A DNA stretch of 64,000 bases from Cyclobacteriaceae bacterium (lineage in GTDB: Bacteria > Bacteroidota > Bacteroidia > Cytophagales > Cyclobacteriaceae). The position numbers and the translations under genes are program-made. Where the stretch lies: NCBI GenBank assembly GCA_019638285.1, contig JAHBUB010000001.1, forward strand, positions 236,203 through 300,202, given 5' to 3'. The notes under the pieces were generated by a model, which saw only the letters and a list, made by a program, of their open reading frames with translations, was not told the DNA's origin and did no database searches. Every line of letters starts with the position of its first letter. The stretch's first letter is position 1. Positions 45,268-54,551 of the stretch are shown piece by piece.

Positions 45268-47208
45268 GTGATCCTCCGAGAGACCATAGATGAAATAAAG
45301 AACAGACTGGACATCGTAGATGTAATCAGTGATTTTATTACGTTGAAGAAATCCGGCCAGAATTACAAGGGTTTGAGCCCTTTTACCAACGAAAAGACTC
45401 CTTCCTTTTTCGTGGTACCGGGTAAGGGTATTTTTAAAGACTTCAGCAGCGGCAAGGGAGGCGATTCTTTCACCTTTTTGATGGAACACGAGGGGATGAG
45501 CTACGTGGAGGCCATTCGGTTCCTGGCCAAAAAATATGGGGTTGAAATAAAGGAAACAGAAGCCACAGAGCAAGAATCTGCTCAGCAGAGTGAGCGGGAA
45601 GGGCTTTACATCCTCATGAATTTTGCGCGGGAGTATTACCACCATACCCTGCTTCAGGATGAGGAAGGACAAAGCATCGGCCTCAGTTATTTTAGAGAAC
45701 GAGGGTTTAATGACAAAACCATTGAAAAATTTGAGTTGGGCTATGCGCTCAACGGATGGGAAAATTTTAGCAAAGAAGCGATCAGCAAAGGATACAGCAA
45801 GCAGTTGCTGGAAAAGACGGGGCTTGTAGTAAAAAAAGAGGACGGCAGTTCCTACGACCGCTTTCGCGGAAGAGTAATATTTCCGGTGCACAACATTTCG
45901 GGGAAGGTCATTGCCTTTGGTGCCCGCATGTTGGGCAAGGAAAAGAACCAACCCAAATACATCAACTCGCCAGAAACAGAAATCTATCATAAGAGCAATG
46001 TGCTCTATGGATTGTTTCAGGCAAAGAATGCCATTCGTCAAAACGATAATTGCTACTTGGTAGAAGGCTACACGGATGTGATCTCATTGCACCAGGCCGG
46101 TGTAGACAATGTAGTGTCTTCTTCGGGCACTGCCCTTACGGAAGAACAGATCAAACTCATTCGCAGGTTCAGTGAAAACGTAACCATATTATTTGATGGG
46201 GATGCTGCGGGGATCAAAGCAGCGCTGCGTGGTATCGACTTGATCCTAAAAGGAGGCCTGAATGTGCGCGTGGTATTATTTCCTGACGGGGAAGATCCAG
46301 ATAGCTACTCGCGTAAGTTGGGAACGACCGATTTCCAAAATTTCTTGAAGGAACATGCAAAGGATATTATTTCATTCAAAGTTGATCTGCTTAAAGCAGA
46401 ATTTGTAAATGATCCTATAAAGAGAGCTGAGTCTTTGAGGGAAATTCTTGGGACATTAGCCGCAATACCTAATGAGATAAACAGAAGAGCTTATTATAAA
46501 TCAATTTCATCATCTTGGCAAATTGATGAGCAAACTGTTATTCATGAAATAAACAAAATACGAAGGAAAAATGAGGACCAAATTTCACAAGACCAAAAAC
46601 GCAAATCAGCTGAGGTTGAAAATGAAGAAGTTGAAATAGACCAAAAGCTTCTTGATTTAGAGGATTTACCGTTGAGTACTGATAATATGGTGCAGTATCA
46701 AGAGCGGGAAACGATCCGGTTGCTACTAAATTATTCCGATGAAGCTTTGGAGGATCAGAAACTTTCAGACTTCTTATTTCACGAGCTGGAGGATGTTGCT
46801 TTTGTGAACCCTATTTTTAGTAAAATCTTTAAAGGATTGAAGGAGGGTTGGGAGAAGAACGAAATCCGAAGCAGCCACTATTTTATTAATGAAGGAAGCG
46901 AAGAGGTGAAGAAAGTGGTAACAGATTTAATTGCACTGCGATATGACATCAGTGTACATTGGGGGGACAAGTTCCATATTCACATACCAAAAGAAGGGGA
47001 TATTTTAAACGAAATGGCCCTTACCAATGTACTGAGATTAAAATTGCGGATTATCCAAAAAATGCTGGATGAGAACAAGGATAAGATTAAATATGCGGAA
47101 GAAAGTGGAAATGAATCGGAAGTGGATAAATTTTTAGACACCCAGATTGGATTGGATCAGGCCAAGAAGAAGCTGTCAGAGCAGCTGGGGATAGTTATTG
47201 CCCGATAG
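45268..47208 (+). CDS. dnaG: DNA primase DnaG lacking the zinc ligands
   Basis: A 646-residue primase that makes RNA primers at the replication fork. Order: N-terminal CHC2-type domain (1-100), RNA polymerase/TOPRIM core (EGYTD with Glu266; DGD at 310-312) and a C-terminal DnaB-binding region (about 440-646). In the first domain the four positions that normally bind zinc are Ser37, Thr40, Asp58 and Ser61 instead of Cys, His, Cys, Cys, while the flanking NEKTPSF and GKGG motifs are intact. This should be the essential replicative primase with a metal-free domain. The start is GTG at 45268. Terminated at 47202-47230. Confidence 0.95.
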   Translation: MILRETIDEIKNRLDIVDVISDFITLKKSGQNYKGLSPFTNEKTPSFFVVPGKGIFKDFSSGKGGDSFTFLMEHEGMSYVEAIRFLAKKYGVEIKETEATEQESAQQSEREGLYILMNFAREYYHHTLLQDEEGQSIGLSYFRERGFNDKTIEKFELGYALNGWENFSKEAISKGYSKQLLEKTGLVVKKEDGSSYDRFRGRVIFPVHNISGKVIAFGARMLGKEKNQPKYINSPETEIYHKSNVLYGLFQAKNAIRQNDNCYLVEGYTDVISLHQAGVDNVVSSSGTALTEEQIKLIRRFSENVTILFDGDAAGIKAALRGIDLILKGGLNVRVVLFPDGEDPDSYSRKLGTTDFQNFLKEHAKDIISFKVDLLKAEFVNDPIKRAESLREILGTLAAIPNEINRRAYYKSISSSWQIDEQTVIHEINKIRRKNEDQISQDQKRKSAEVENEEVEIDQKLLDLEDLPLSTDNMVQYQERETIRLLLNYSDEALEDQKLSDFLFHELEDVAFVNPIFSKIFKGLKEGWEKNEIRSSHYFINEGSEEVKKVVTDLIALRYDISVHWGDKFHIHIPKEGDILNEMALTNVLRLKLRIIQKMLDENKDKIKYAEESGNESEVDKFLDTQIGLDQAKKKLSEQLGIVIAR

Positions 47209-47230
47209 GAACAGTCCTATCGGTTTTGTT
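47202..47230 (+). terminator. Intrinsic terminator overlapping the dnaG stop codon
   Basis: A perfect 9-bp stem (47202-47210 and 47215-47223) with loop ACAG is followed by TTTTGTTGTT. The dnaG TAG at 47206-47208 is inside the left arm, so ribosomes reaching the stop would cover it. Confidence 0.75.
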
Positions 47231-47256
47231 GTTATAAGCATGAATTGTTGAAAAGA

Positions 47257-48471
47257 ATGGATAAAATTAAGTTAGATAGCATCGAAGATGCCATCGAAGA
47301 CATAAGAAACGGGAAGGTAATTATTGTAGTGGATGATGAAGATCGTGAAAACGAAGGAGATTTTGTCTGTGCTGCTGAGAGTATTACCCCCCAAATTATC
47401 AATTTCATGGCCACACATGGCCGTGGGTTGATTTGCGCCCCTTTGAGTGAAGACCGGTGTGAGGAGTTGGGGCTGGAATTGATGGTGGGAAGAAATACAG
47501 CTGCCTTCGAAACTCCGTTTACGGTTTCAGTGGATTTGATTGGATATGGGTGTACCACCGGTATTTCAGCACATGATCGTTACAAAACCATCAAAGCCTT
47601 AGCATCATCAGACACAAAACCTGAAGAGCTGGGCAAACCCGGACATATTTTTCCGCTCAAAGCAAAGAAAGAAGGTGTTTTGCGAAGGGCAGGACATACA
47701 GAGGCAGCCATTGACTTCGCTCGTTTGGCTGGGTTTAAACCCGCAGGGGTGCTGGTGGAGATTATGAATGAGGATGGTTCTATGGCAAGACTTCCTGATT
47801 TAGTGGAGGTGGCCAAACGATTTAATTTGCGATTGGTCTCTATCAAAGACCTGATTGCCTATCGGATGGACAAAGAGTCGCAGATTAAAAGGGAGGCAGA
47901 GGTAAATATGCCCACTAAATATGGTGATTTTAAATTGGTGGCTTACGAACAGTTGAATACCAATGAAGTACACATGGCGTTGATAAAAGGAGAGTGGGAG
48001 AAAGACGAGCCGGTATTAGTAAGGGTTCACTCTTCCTGTGTGACAGGTGATATTTTTGGATCCTGTCGTTGCGATTGCGGCACGCAACTGCATAATGCAA
48101 TGAAGATGGTAGAACAAGAAGGAAAGGGTATCGTATTGTATATGAAACAGGAGGGAAGAGGAATAGGATTGCTGAACAAGCTGAAGGCCTATAAGTTGCA
48201 GGAGGAAGGACTCGACACCGTGGAGGCCAACCTGAAGCTGGGGTTTGATATGGACAACAGGGACTATGGAATTGGCGCACAGATTTTGAGTGACCTCGGT
48301 GTGTCTAAAATCAGATTGATTACCAACAACCCTAAGAAAAGAGTGGGCTTGATGGGGTATGGGTTAGAAATAGTAGACAATGTGCCCATTGAAATAGTAC
48401 CAAACCAACACAATAGAAAATACCTCTTGACCAAGAGGGACAAGATGGGGCATAGTATCTTAAAGGAATAG
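47257..48471 (+). CDS. ribBA: Bifunctional RibBA (DHBP synthase / GTP cyclohydrolase II)
   Basis: About 404 residues carrying both entry enzymes of riboflavin synthesis. The DHBP synthase half (1-205) has [10 protein letters not shown] and [13 protein letters not shown]; the GTP cyclohydrolase II half (206-404) has zinc ligands Cys261, Cys272 and Cys274 ([17 protein letters not shown]) and the GRGIGLLNK loop. Both look active. The ATG at 47257 is preferred to the TTG codons at 47245 and 47248. The spacer from dnaG is only 48 bases, so no FMN riboswitch fits here. The next gene starts directly after its stop. Confidence 0.95.
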   Translation: MDKIKLDSIEDAIEDIRNGKVIIVVDDEDRENEGDFVCAAESITPQIINFMATHGRGLICAPLSEDRCEELGLELMVGRNTAAFETPFTVSVDLIGYGCTTGISAHDRYKTIKALASSDTKPEELGKPGHIFPLKAKKEGVLRRAGHTEAAIDFARLAGFKPAGVLVEIMNEDGSMARLPDLVEVAKRFNLRLVSIKDLIAYRMDKESQIKREAEVNMPTKYGDFKLVAYEQLNTNEVHMALIKGEWEKDEPVLVRVHSSCVTGDIFGSCRCDCGTQLHNAMKMVEQEGKGIVLYMKQEGRGIGLLNKLKAYKLQEEGLDTVEANLKLGFDMDNRDYGIGAQILSDLGVSKIRLITNNPKKRVGLMGYGLEIVDNVPIEIVPNQHNRKYLLTKRDKMGHSILKE

Positions 48472-49092
48472 ATGAGACTGGTTTTTGTATTATCCCTATC
48501 GCTTTTCCTCACTTCTTCTGTGGGGGTGCATGCCCAGGAGTTTGCATTTGAACTTTGGCACGATGGCAAGGTGGTACTAGAGAATGGAGATACACTTACA
48601 GGGAATGTTAAGTACGACATGCAAACAGACCTTGTTCAGGTGCAAGTGGGGAGTCGCCTCGAAACTTATTCGGCAAGAAAATTACTCTTCCTTGAAATTT
48701 TTGATAAAACTGTAAAGCGGTATCGCAGAATGTATTCACTCCCTTATAAAACATCGGGGGAATACAAAGCACCTGTGATTTTTGAATTGCTGGAAGAGGG
48801 TAAAATTACATTGCTGTGCCGAGAGGCCCTGGAATACAGAACCGTCTCCTCTGGTTTTTATTATTATGGTAATTACACCAGACTTATCATGGTGTACCGA
48901 TATTTTCTTTTAAAAGAAGATGGCAATATTGTTGAGTTCATTGGAAAGCGCAATGAATGGCTGGACCTTATGAAAGACCGAAAAGAGGAAGTGCAAAAGT
49001 ATGCTAAATCAAACCGGCTTGATTTTGAAGATAAGTATGATCTAAGCCGTATCATTGCTTATTATAACTCTTTGTTTCCCGTGAGACATTAA
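48472..49092 (+). CDS. Secreted protein of unknown function
   Basis: A 206-residue exported protein: the signal peptide ends in VHAQ (residue 22). The mature N-terminus has the pattern DGKVVLENGDTLTGNVKY followed by a YSARKL strand, and the rest is mixed with a basic, helical C-terminus. I do not recognise the family by function. A similar N-terminal module occurs in the 61954-63177 protein. Its ATG abuts the ribBA TAG, and surE begins 6 bases after its stop, so the three genes are likely one transcript. Confidence 0.78.
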   Translation: MRLVFVLSLSLFLTSSVGVHAQEFAFELWHDGKVVLENGDTLTGNVKYDMQTDLVQVQVGSRLETYSARKLLFLEIFDKTVKRYRRMYSLPYKTSGEYKAPVIFELLEEGKITLLCREALEYRTVSSGFYYYGNYTRLIMVYRYFLLKEDGNIVEFIGKRNEWLDLMKDRKEEVQKYAKSNRLDFEDKYDLSRIIAYYNSLFPVRH

Positions 49093-49098
49093 TTAAAA

Positions 49099-49878
49099 AT
49101 GCAAAAACCACTTATTCTTGTTTCCAATGATGATGGAATTACCTCTCAAGGTATTCGTACCCTTGTGGAGGTAATGCAGGAGTTGGGTGAAGTAATTGTA
49201 GTAGCACCCGATAGCCCACAGTCGGGCATGGGTCATGCCATTACAGTAGGTGACACGCTTCGATTGGAAGAAAATTTTATTTTCGATGGCGTAAAGGCGT
49301 ACGAATGCTCAGGAACACCTGCAGATTGTGTGAAACTGGCGCGACATTTTGTATTGCGCGATCACCGACAACCTGCTGTTGTAGTGAGCGGCATTAACCA
49401 TGGAAGTAATACTTCTATCAGTGTGTTGTATTCAGGGACGATGTCCGCAGCCATAGAAGGAGCCATTGAAGGAACCCCAGCCATAGGCTTTTCACTTTGC
49501 GATTACGGAACCAAAATTGATTTTTCCCACACGAAAGAATACGTCAAAAAAATAACAGAACAAGTGCTGAGGAAAGGTTTGCCAAAAGGCGTTGCCCTTA
49601 ATGTCAACTTTCCCCCCAAGCGCAACGAAAATCTTAAAGGCATCCGGATTTGCCGACAGTCCAACGCCAAATGGGAAGAAGAGTTTGACGAACGTTATGA
49701 TCCCAATGGCAGGCGTTATTTTTGGATGACGGGTAACTTTGTCAATTTCGATAAAGGAGAAGACAATGATGAGTGGGCAATTGCCAATAATTATGTGTCC
49801 GTGGTTCCCTGCAAATTTGACCTTACCGCCCACCACTCCATTCCTATTTTGAATGATGATTGGGATATTTTAGGGTGA
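49099..49878 (+). CDS. surE: 5'/3'-nucleotidase SurE
   Basis: A 259-residue SurE-family survival phosphatase. The N-terminal metal site is VSNDDGI (Asp11, Asp12), followed by VVAPDSPQSGMGHAIT, the CSGTPADCVK loop, SGINHGSN and YSGTMSAA, all hallmark motifs. It dephosphorylates nucleoside monophosphates and helps stationary-phase survival. Standard length, third in the ribBA unit. Confidence 0.96.
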   Translation: MQKPLILVSNDDGITSQGIRTLVEVMQELGEVIVVAPDSPQSGMGHAITVGDTLRLEENFIFDGVKAYECSGTPADCVKLARHFVLRDHRQPAVVVSGINHGSNTSISVLYSGTMSAAIEGAIEGTPAIGFSLCDYGTKIDFSHTKEYVKKITEQVLRKGLPKGVALNVNFPPKRNENLKGIRICRQSNAKWEEEFDERYDPNGRRYFWMTGNFVNFDKGEDNDEWAIANNYVSVVPCKFDLTAHHSIPILNDDWDILG

Positions 49879-49900
49879 TTCCAATATTGAAAATCTCCTG

Positions 49901-49932
49901 TTGATAAGACTAAGTCAGCCGCGCTATCTTTA
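49901..49932 (+). promoter_or_regulatory. Candidate promoter of the MG2/TonB-plug gene
   Basis: TTG at 49901-49903 and TATCTTTA at 49925-49932 (one mismatch to TAnnTTTG) are 21 bases apart. The box is part of a small palindrome CTATCTTTAGATAG. The start at 50079 is about 145 bases downstream. Confidence 0.4.
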
Positions 49933-50078
49933 GATAGACGTTCCCCAAAAATGGATGAGAATCGATTTGTTTATAATCGGGTATCCAATGTTGTTACTAT
50001 CTGTAGAAAATCCTATTTTCATACCGAAAACCTTATGGAAATCCCATTCTTTTGAAAAGAATCATTACATTAACCTGC

Positions 50079-51827
50079 ATGAGATTGTTCCATTGCAAAG
50101 TATGGTTTTTGCCCTTCGTATTATTTATAACCCCAACAGCACACGCACAGGAAAGGTCGTTATCAGCAAATGAAAAATCCAGCTTGCGATTTTTGCAGGA
50201 AAAGGTCTATCTACACACTGACAAGCCATATTATTATCCTGGGGAGGTAGTTTGGTTCAAGGCATATTTCTCCTATACCTCACCGGCACTCAAAGATTCA
50301 CTGAGTAAGGTACTGTATGTAGAATTGATTAATTCTGACAGTGAGATTGTTAATACTTCAATACTTAAAATTGAAGAGGGAGTAAGTTGGGGCGATATAG
50401 AACTCCCAAACACCCTGCCTCCTGATACTTATGCGTTGCGTGCATACACGAATTGGATGAGGAATTTTCCAGTGAATATCAGTTACAAAAGATTATTGAT
50501 TTTTTCGTATGCTCAGAATATTGACCCTTCTGTAGCGAAGAATCTATATATTCCTGAGATATTTAATGTTCAAATGACCCCAAATAAGGGCGTTTACCAT
50601 CCTCGTGAGAGAGTTGATTTGAGTGTCAAAATTCTAGATAAGCAAAGTCAAACCATATCGGCCAACATATCCATATCGGTTACTGACACTGAAATAGCTG
50701 TACCGCTTCCGGATGATAAGCACATCATGACGGGTGCATTAGCGATTGATCCGACATTCAATAATACAGAGCTTCAGTATGCATTGGAGCGGGGCATCAC
50801 TGTTAAAGGGAAAGTACTTGATGGCAATAAACCGATGGAAGCACCTGTAATTGCAATGCGAAATGACGGTAAATTATTAACAGCCCATAGTTCTTCTGAT
50901 GGGTTTTTCGCAATTACTGACCTTGATTTTTACGGTAGTCTTCAATTTACTTTTCAACCATTGGGTAAAAAAGAAAGGCCTATCGGCCAGGTAGAGTTGA
51001 TTGAGCGAGATGTGCCACCCATTGAATTTGAGTTTCTTGAAAATGTATATCCATTTCGTTCTATGGATATGGCGCAAAGAGTTCAAAATACATATACACT
51101 TAAAGAGGATGTGAAATTATTAAAAGAGGTGGTCGTGATTGGAAAGGCGGTAAAAGTAGATTCTATAGTAGATATCCGGTCAAAACTTTATTCAGAGCCT
51201 TACCATACGGTAAAGGGAGAGGATTTGTTGCCAGGTTCAAACCCTATCCTTAGCCTTCAGGGAAAAGTACCAGGGTTACGGGTATTTGAATATTATGATG
51301 AATTTAATATGAGGAGAGTTTCCATTTGCCTCCGATGTTTTCCAGGCAAGGGTTTGTCAGGATCCGAATCGTCAGGACCGGTTATACTGGTTGATGGTAT
51401 TCCATTTCAAAACGTAAATGACTTTGTAGGGTTTCCAGTTTCTCTCATAGATCGTATTGAAGTTAAAACGGGTGTGGTCCCATTGCTCGGGTCAAGAGGA
51501 AATAGTGGATTGATAGCGATCTATACAAAGCGTGGAGGTATTACACCTAAATACCTTGAGCCTAATTTCAATACTTTCTGGGTGAAGGGGTACAATACGA
51601 CAAAGGCATTTCCAATGCCGGACTATAGCACCTCATCAGATCATTATCCAAAAAATGATTTTCGATCAACACTCTATTGGAATCCAAATGTAAAAATTGA
51701 TTCAGCCACGGAAACTAAATTATCGTTTTATACTTCTGCCTTGCCAGGCAAGTACAGAATTGTTATTGAAGGGCTTACACCACAAGGCATACCTATTAAA
51801 GCAGAGCAGTTTATTATTGTTGAATAG
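50079..51827 (+). CDS. MG2-domain protein with TonB-receptor plug domain
   Basis: About 582 residues. A signal peptide ends in TAHAQ. Then come an MG2-type macroglobulin strand region (KVYLHTDKPYYYPGEVVWFKA), a second beta domain, a carboxypeptidase-regulatory-like module, a TonB-receptor plug (about 385-490: PGLRVFEYYDE, GPVILVDGIPFQ, IDRIEVKTG) and a last beta domain (STLYWNPNVKIDS). No 22-strand barrel follows, so it is not a classical receptor. Similar MG2-plug proteins occur in Bacteroidota, usually longer. ATG at 50079 is preferred; the frame opens with TTG at 50052. Confidence 0.8.
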   Translation: MRLFHCKVWFLPFVLFITPTAHAQERSLSANEKSSLRFLQEKVYLHTDKPYYYPGEVVWFKAYFSYTSPALKDSLSKVLYVELINSDSEIVNTSILKIEEGVSWGDIELPNTLPPDTYALRAYTNWMRNFPVNISYKRLLIFSYAQNIDPSVAKNLYIPEIFNVQMTPNKGVYHPRERVDLSVKILDKQSQTISANISISVTDTEIAVPLPDDKHIMTGALAIDPTFNNTELQYALERGITVKGKVLDGNKPMEAPVIAMRNDGKLLTAHSSSDGFFAITDLDFYGSLQFTFQPLGKKERPIGQVELIERDVPPIEFEFLENVYPFRSMDMAQRVQNTYTLKEDVKLLKEVVVIGKAVKVDSIVDIRSKLYSEPYHTVKGEDLLPGSNPILSLQGKVPGLRVFEYYDEFNMRRVSICLRCFPGKGLSGSESSGPVILVDGIPFQNVNDFVGFPVSLIDRIEVKTGVVPLLGSRGNSGLIAIYTKRGGITPKYLEPNFNTFWVKGYNTTKAFPMPDYSTSSDHYPKNDFRSTLYWNPNVKIDSATETKLSFYTSALPGKYRIVIEGLTPQGIPIKAEQFIIVE

Positions 51828-51863
51828 TTGGTTACTACGCTCAATTATTAACTTGATCTGTAA

Positions 51864-54362
51864 TCACACGGGATCCACGTCAAACACGATTTTAGCGCTT
51901 CTGAATTCTTTTACAGAAAGTAACTGATCAGATAAGTGTAATAGTTGATTTTTTATTTCCTTTAACCTTCCGCCATCTCTTGGAATTTTTATAAGAATCG
52001 ACATTAAGAATTCATTTCTGATCTTAGAGACAAGGGGTTCACCGGGTCCTAATACTTTGGGACCTGTGATATCTTTCCGGATGAGCTGTGTAAGTTGTGT
52101 AGCCAAATTCTTACACTTCAATCGATCCGTATGTTTTATGGTGATTTCAATCAGCCTGGAATAAGGTGGATAAAAATGGTCCTCGCGGTCATTGAGTTCA
52201 GTTTTGATATATCCGGGAATATCATGTTGCCTTACAAACGTGAATAAGGATTGTTTAGGATCTGCAGTCTGAATAATCACATTCCCTTTTTTTTCTCTTC
52301 GCCCGGACCGGCCACTCACCTGAATGATAAGTTGGAAGGCCCGCTCGTGCGCCCTAAAGTCCGGGAAGTGCATCATTCGATCCGCATCAAACACGCCTAC
52401 CAAACTCACACGATCAAAGTCCAATCCTTTGGTCACCATTTGGGTCCCTACCAGGATGTCCGTTTCACCTTCTTGAAAATTTTCGATGATGGACTCATAG
52501 CCACTCCTTGTTCTGGTGGTATCCCAATCCATGCGCTGTACTTTTGCTTCGGGGAAGAGAAGATTTAATTCTTCTTCCAGTTTTTCAGTGCCGTATCCTT
52601 TGGTTAAAATCCGTTTGGAGGTGCACACGGGGCAGGCAGACGGAAGGGATTCACGATAGCCACAATAATGACAAACCATTTCGTGGCGATATTGATGGTA
52701 GGTGAGGCTTACCGAACAGTTGATGCACTTGGGAATCCAATTACAGTCCTCACACTGAACCATGGGCGCATATCCCCTTCGGTTTTGGAAAAGAATTACC
52801 TGCTCTTTGTTTTTAAGGGCCGTCTCAATTGATTTTAATAGCTGAGAGGAGAATTCACCCTTGTTTGATTTTCGTTGTCGCTCAATGGCCATATCAGCAA
52901 AAGTTACCTCCGGCAGATGGGCCTCCCCAAAGCGTTCATTCAGACTGATCAGTTTAAATTTTCCTTGCTGACTGTGAAAAAAGCTTTCAGCAGAAGGCGT
53001 AGCACTCCCCAGCACCACCTTGGCATGATGTTGATGGGCCATGACCAGCGCATAGTCCCGCGCCTGGTAGCGGGGTGCAGGACTTTGTTGCTTGTAAGAT
53101 GCGTCATGTTCTTCATCCACGATGATCAATCCCAAATTATCGAATGGTAAAAACACAGAGGATCGCACACCCACCACCAGTTGGAATTTTCCAGAGAGTA
53201 TCCCGTTCCAAACTTCTACGCGCTCATTGTCGGAAAACTTGGAATGATACACGCCCATTTCCGCTCCGAATATCTTTTTCAGCCGCTGAACAATTTGTGT
53301 AGTCAGCGCTATCTCTGGTATCAGGAGCAAAGCCTGACTTCCTCCATCCATCGCGCGCCTGATTAAGTCAATATAAATTTCTGTTTTCCCACTTCCGGTG
53401 ACACCGTGTAGCAATACCACCTCGCTTTCTTCAAAGTGGTGAAGAATGGCGTTGCGTACTTCTTCTTGTTTTTCACTTAAAAGAATGGGCTGCGATAGGG
53501 CAGGAGTATCAAAACCAAACCGGGGAATGATCGTTTCAAACTCTTCAAAAATTTTATTTTTAATGAGGGTATTAAGCGATGAAACAGACTCCCCGTCACT
53601 AAGCTCGGATTTACTTTGTCCGTTGGCATTAAGTGACACATCACTGAAAAGGGGGACAGACTGCAAGTATTTTAGAAGCACTGCTTCCTGTTTGGGCTTG
53701 CTACTGATTTCTTCAAACAGTTTCTCCAGTTCTTTTTTGTCGGTGTATTTTTTAGTGAACCGGATTCGCTTTTCAGTTTTGGGTTTAAATTTTTCTTTTA
53801 CCTTTTCGAAAAGAATAATAGCTTCTTTGGAAGCCATTGACTTTATTAGGCTATAAATGTTTTTAGTTCCTATGAATTTGGCCACCTCCGTATAACTGAG
53901 CGTATCTTGCTTCAATCGGTTAATCAGCATCCTTTCTTTTTCAGAAAAGTCGAAGGGGGTTTTCTCCCAATTGAAAGCAGGGTTGAGCTGTACCATGCTT
54001 TCGCTGGAGAGTTTAAGTCCCGATGGCAATGCTGCATTGATCACTTCTCCAAGTGTGCACATATAATAATCGGCCATCCATTGGTATAGCTTAAACTGAT
54101 GTTTACCGATTACTTCATTTTCATCAATCAGTTCAAGAATATACTTGGCCTCGTATTCTATAGGAGGACTTTGGTGAATGCGAGAAATAATGCCGGTAAG
54201 TATCTTTTTTTGACCAAACTGCACGATCACGCGTTGGCCAATTTTGATTACTTCATTGAGTACGGCCGGCACCCTGTAGGTAAAAAGTTTAGGAATAGGC
54301 ACTGGCAGAATGAGATCTGCGAAAAAAGTATGGGTATCAAATTCTAATCCTTCCTGGGTCAT
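51864..54362 (-). CDS. priA: Primosomal replication-restart helicase PriA
   Basis: An 832-residue helicase that reloads the replisome at stalled forks. The N-terminal 3'BD is at about 10-110. The helicase core has Walker A GVTGSGKTE and the DEEH box VDEEHDASYKQ. Its zinc-binding insert keeps all eight cysteines: 537, 540, 546, 549, 564, 567, 577 and 580. The C-terminal domain ends near residue 830. ATG at 54362 is chosen; upstream TTG codons at 54377 and 54371 are in frame. It converges with the plug-protein gene, 36 bases apart. Confidence 0.96.
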   Translation of the reverse strand: MTQEGLEFDTHTFFADLILPVPIPKLFTYRVPAVLNEVIKIGQRVIVQFGQKKILTGIISRIHQSPPIEYEAKYILELIDENEVIGKHQFKLYQWMADYYMCTLGEVINAALPSGLKLSSESMVQLNPAFNWEKTPFDFSEKERMLINRLKQDTLSYTEVAKFIGTKNIYSLIKSMASKEAIILFEKVKEKFKPKTEKRIRFTKKYTDKKELEKLFEEISSKPKQEAVLLKYLQSVPLFSDVSLNANGQSKSELSDGESVSSLNTLIKNKIFEEFETIIPRFGFDTPALSQPILLSEKQEEVRNAILHHFEESEVVLLHGVTGSGKTEIYIDLIRRAMDGGSQALLLIPEIALTTQIVQRLKKIFGAEMGVYHSKFSDNERVEVWNGILSGKFQLVVGVRSSVFLPFDNLGLIIVDEEHDASYKQQSPAPRYQARDYALVMAHQHHAKVVLGSATPSAESFFHSQQGKFKLISLNERFGEAHLPEVTFADMAIERQRKSNKGEFSSQLLKSIETALKNKEQVILFQNRRGYAPMVQCEDCNWIPKCINCSVSLTYHQYRHEMVCHYCGYRESLPSACPVCTSKRILTKGYGTEKLEEELNLLFPEAKVQRMDWDTTRTRSGYESIIENFQEGETDILVGTQMVTKGLDFDRVSLVGVFDADRMMHFPDFRAHERAFQLIIQVSGRSGRREKKGNVIIQTADPKQSLFTFVRQHDIPGYIKTELNDREDHFYPPYSRLIEITIKHTDRLKCKNLATQLTQLIRKDITGPKVLGPGEPLVSKIRNEFLMSILIKIPRDGGRLKEIKNQLLHLSDQLLSVKEFRSAKIVFDVDPV

Positions 54363-54551
54363 AGCGTGCAACAGCAAGGTAACAGGTCAAAATGGTATTT
54401 CCTTGAATGAGGAACCATAGCGGTCAATTTTTTAGGAGGGAATAGTGAAATATGGAAATAAACGCGCGTGTATAATTTCCGTATGAAAACTAATGCCAAT
54501 CAATTGTGTAAGGTGCCTTTCTTTTTTTAGGATGACTTATTACATTGTTGC

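Noticed and set aside
45217-46041. Open frame of 274 codons on the minus strand
   Set aside because: Entirely antisense to the conserved dnaG coding region, with no recognisable motif and compositionally a shadow frame.
47209-47256. FMN riboswitch upstream of ribBA
   Set aside because: The spacer is 48 bases and holds a terminator tail only; an FMN aptamer would not fit.
49955-50173. 72-codon plus-strand frame before the MG2/plug gene
   Set aside because: Overlaps the 5' end of the real gene in another frame and has no recognisable features.
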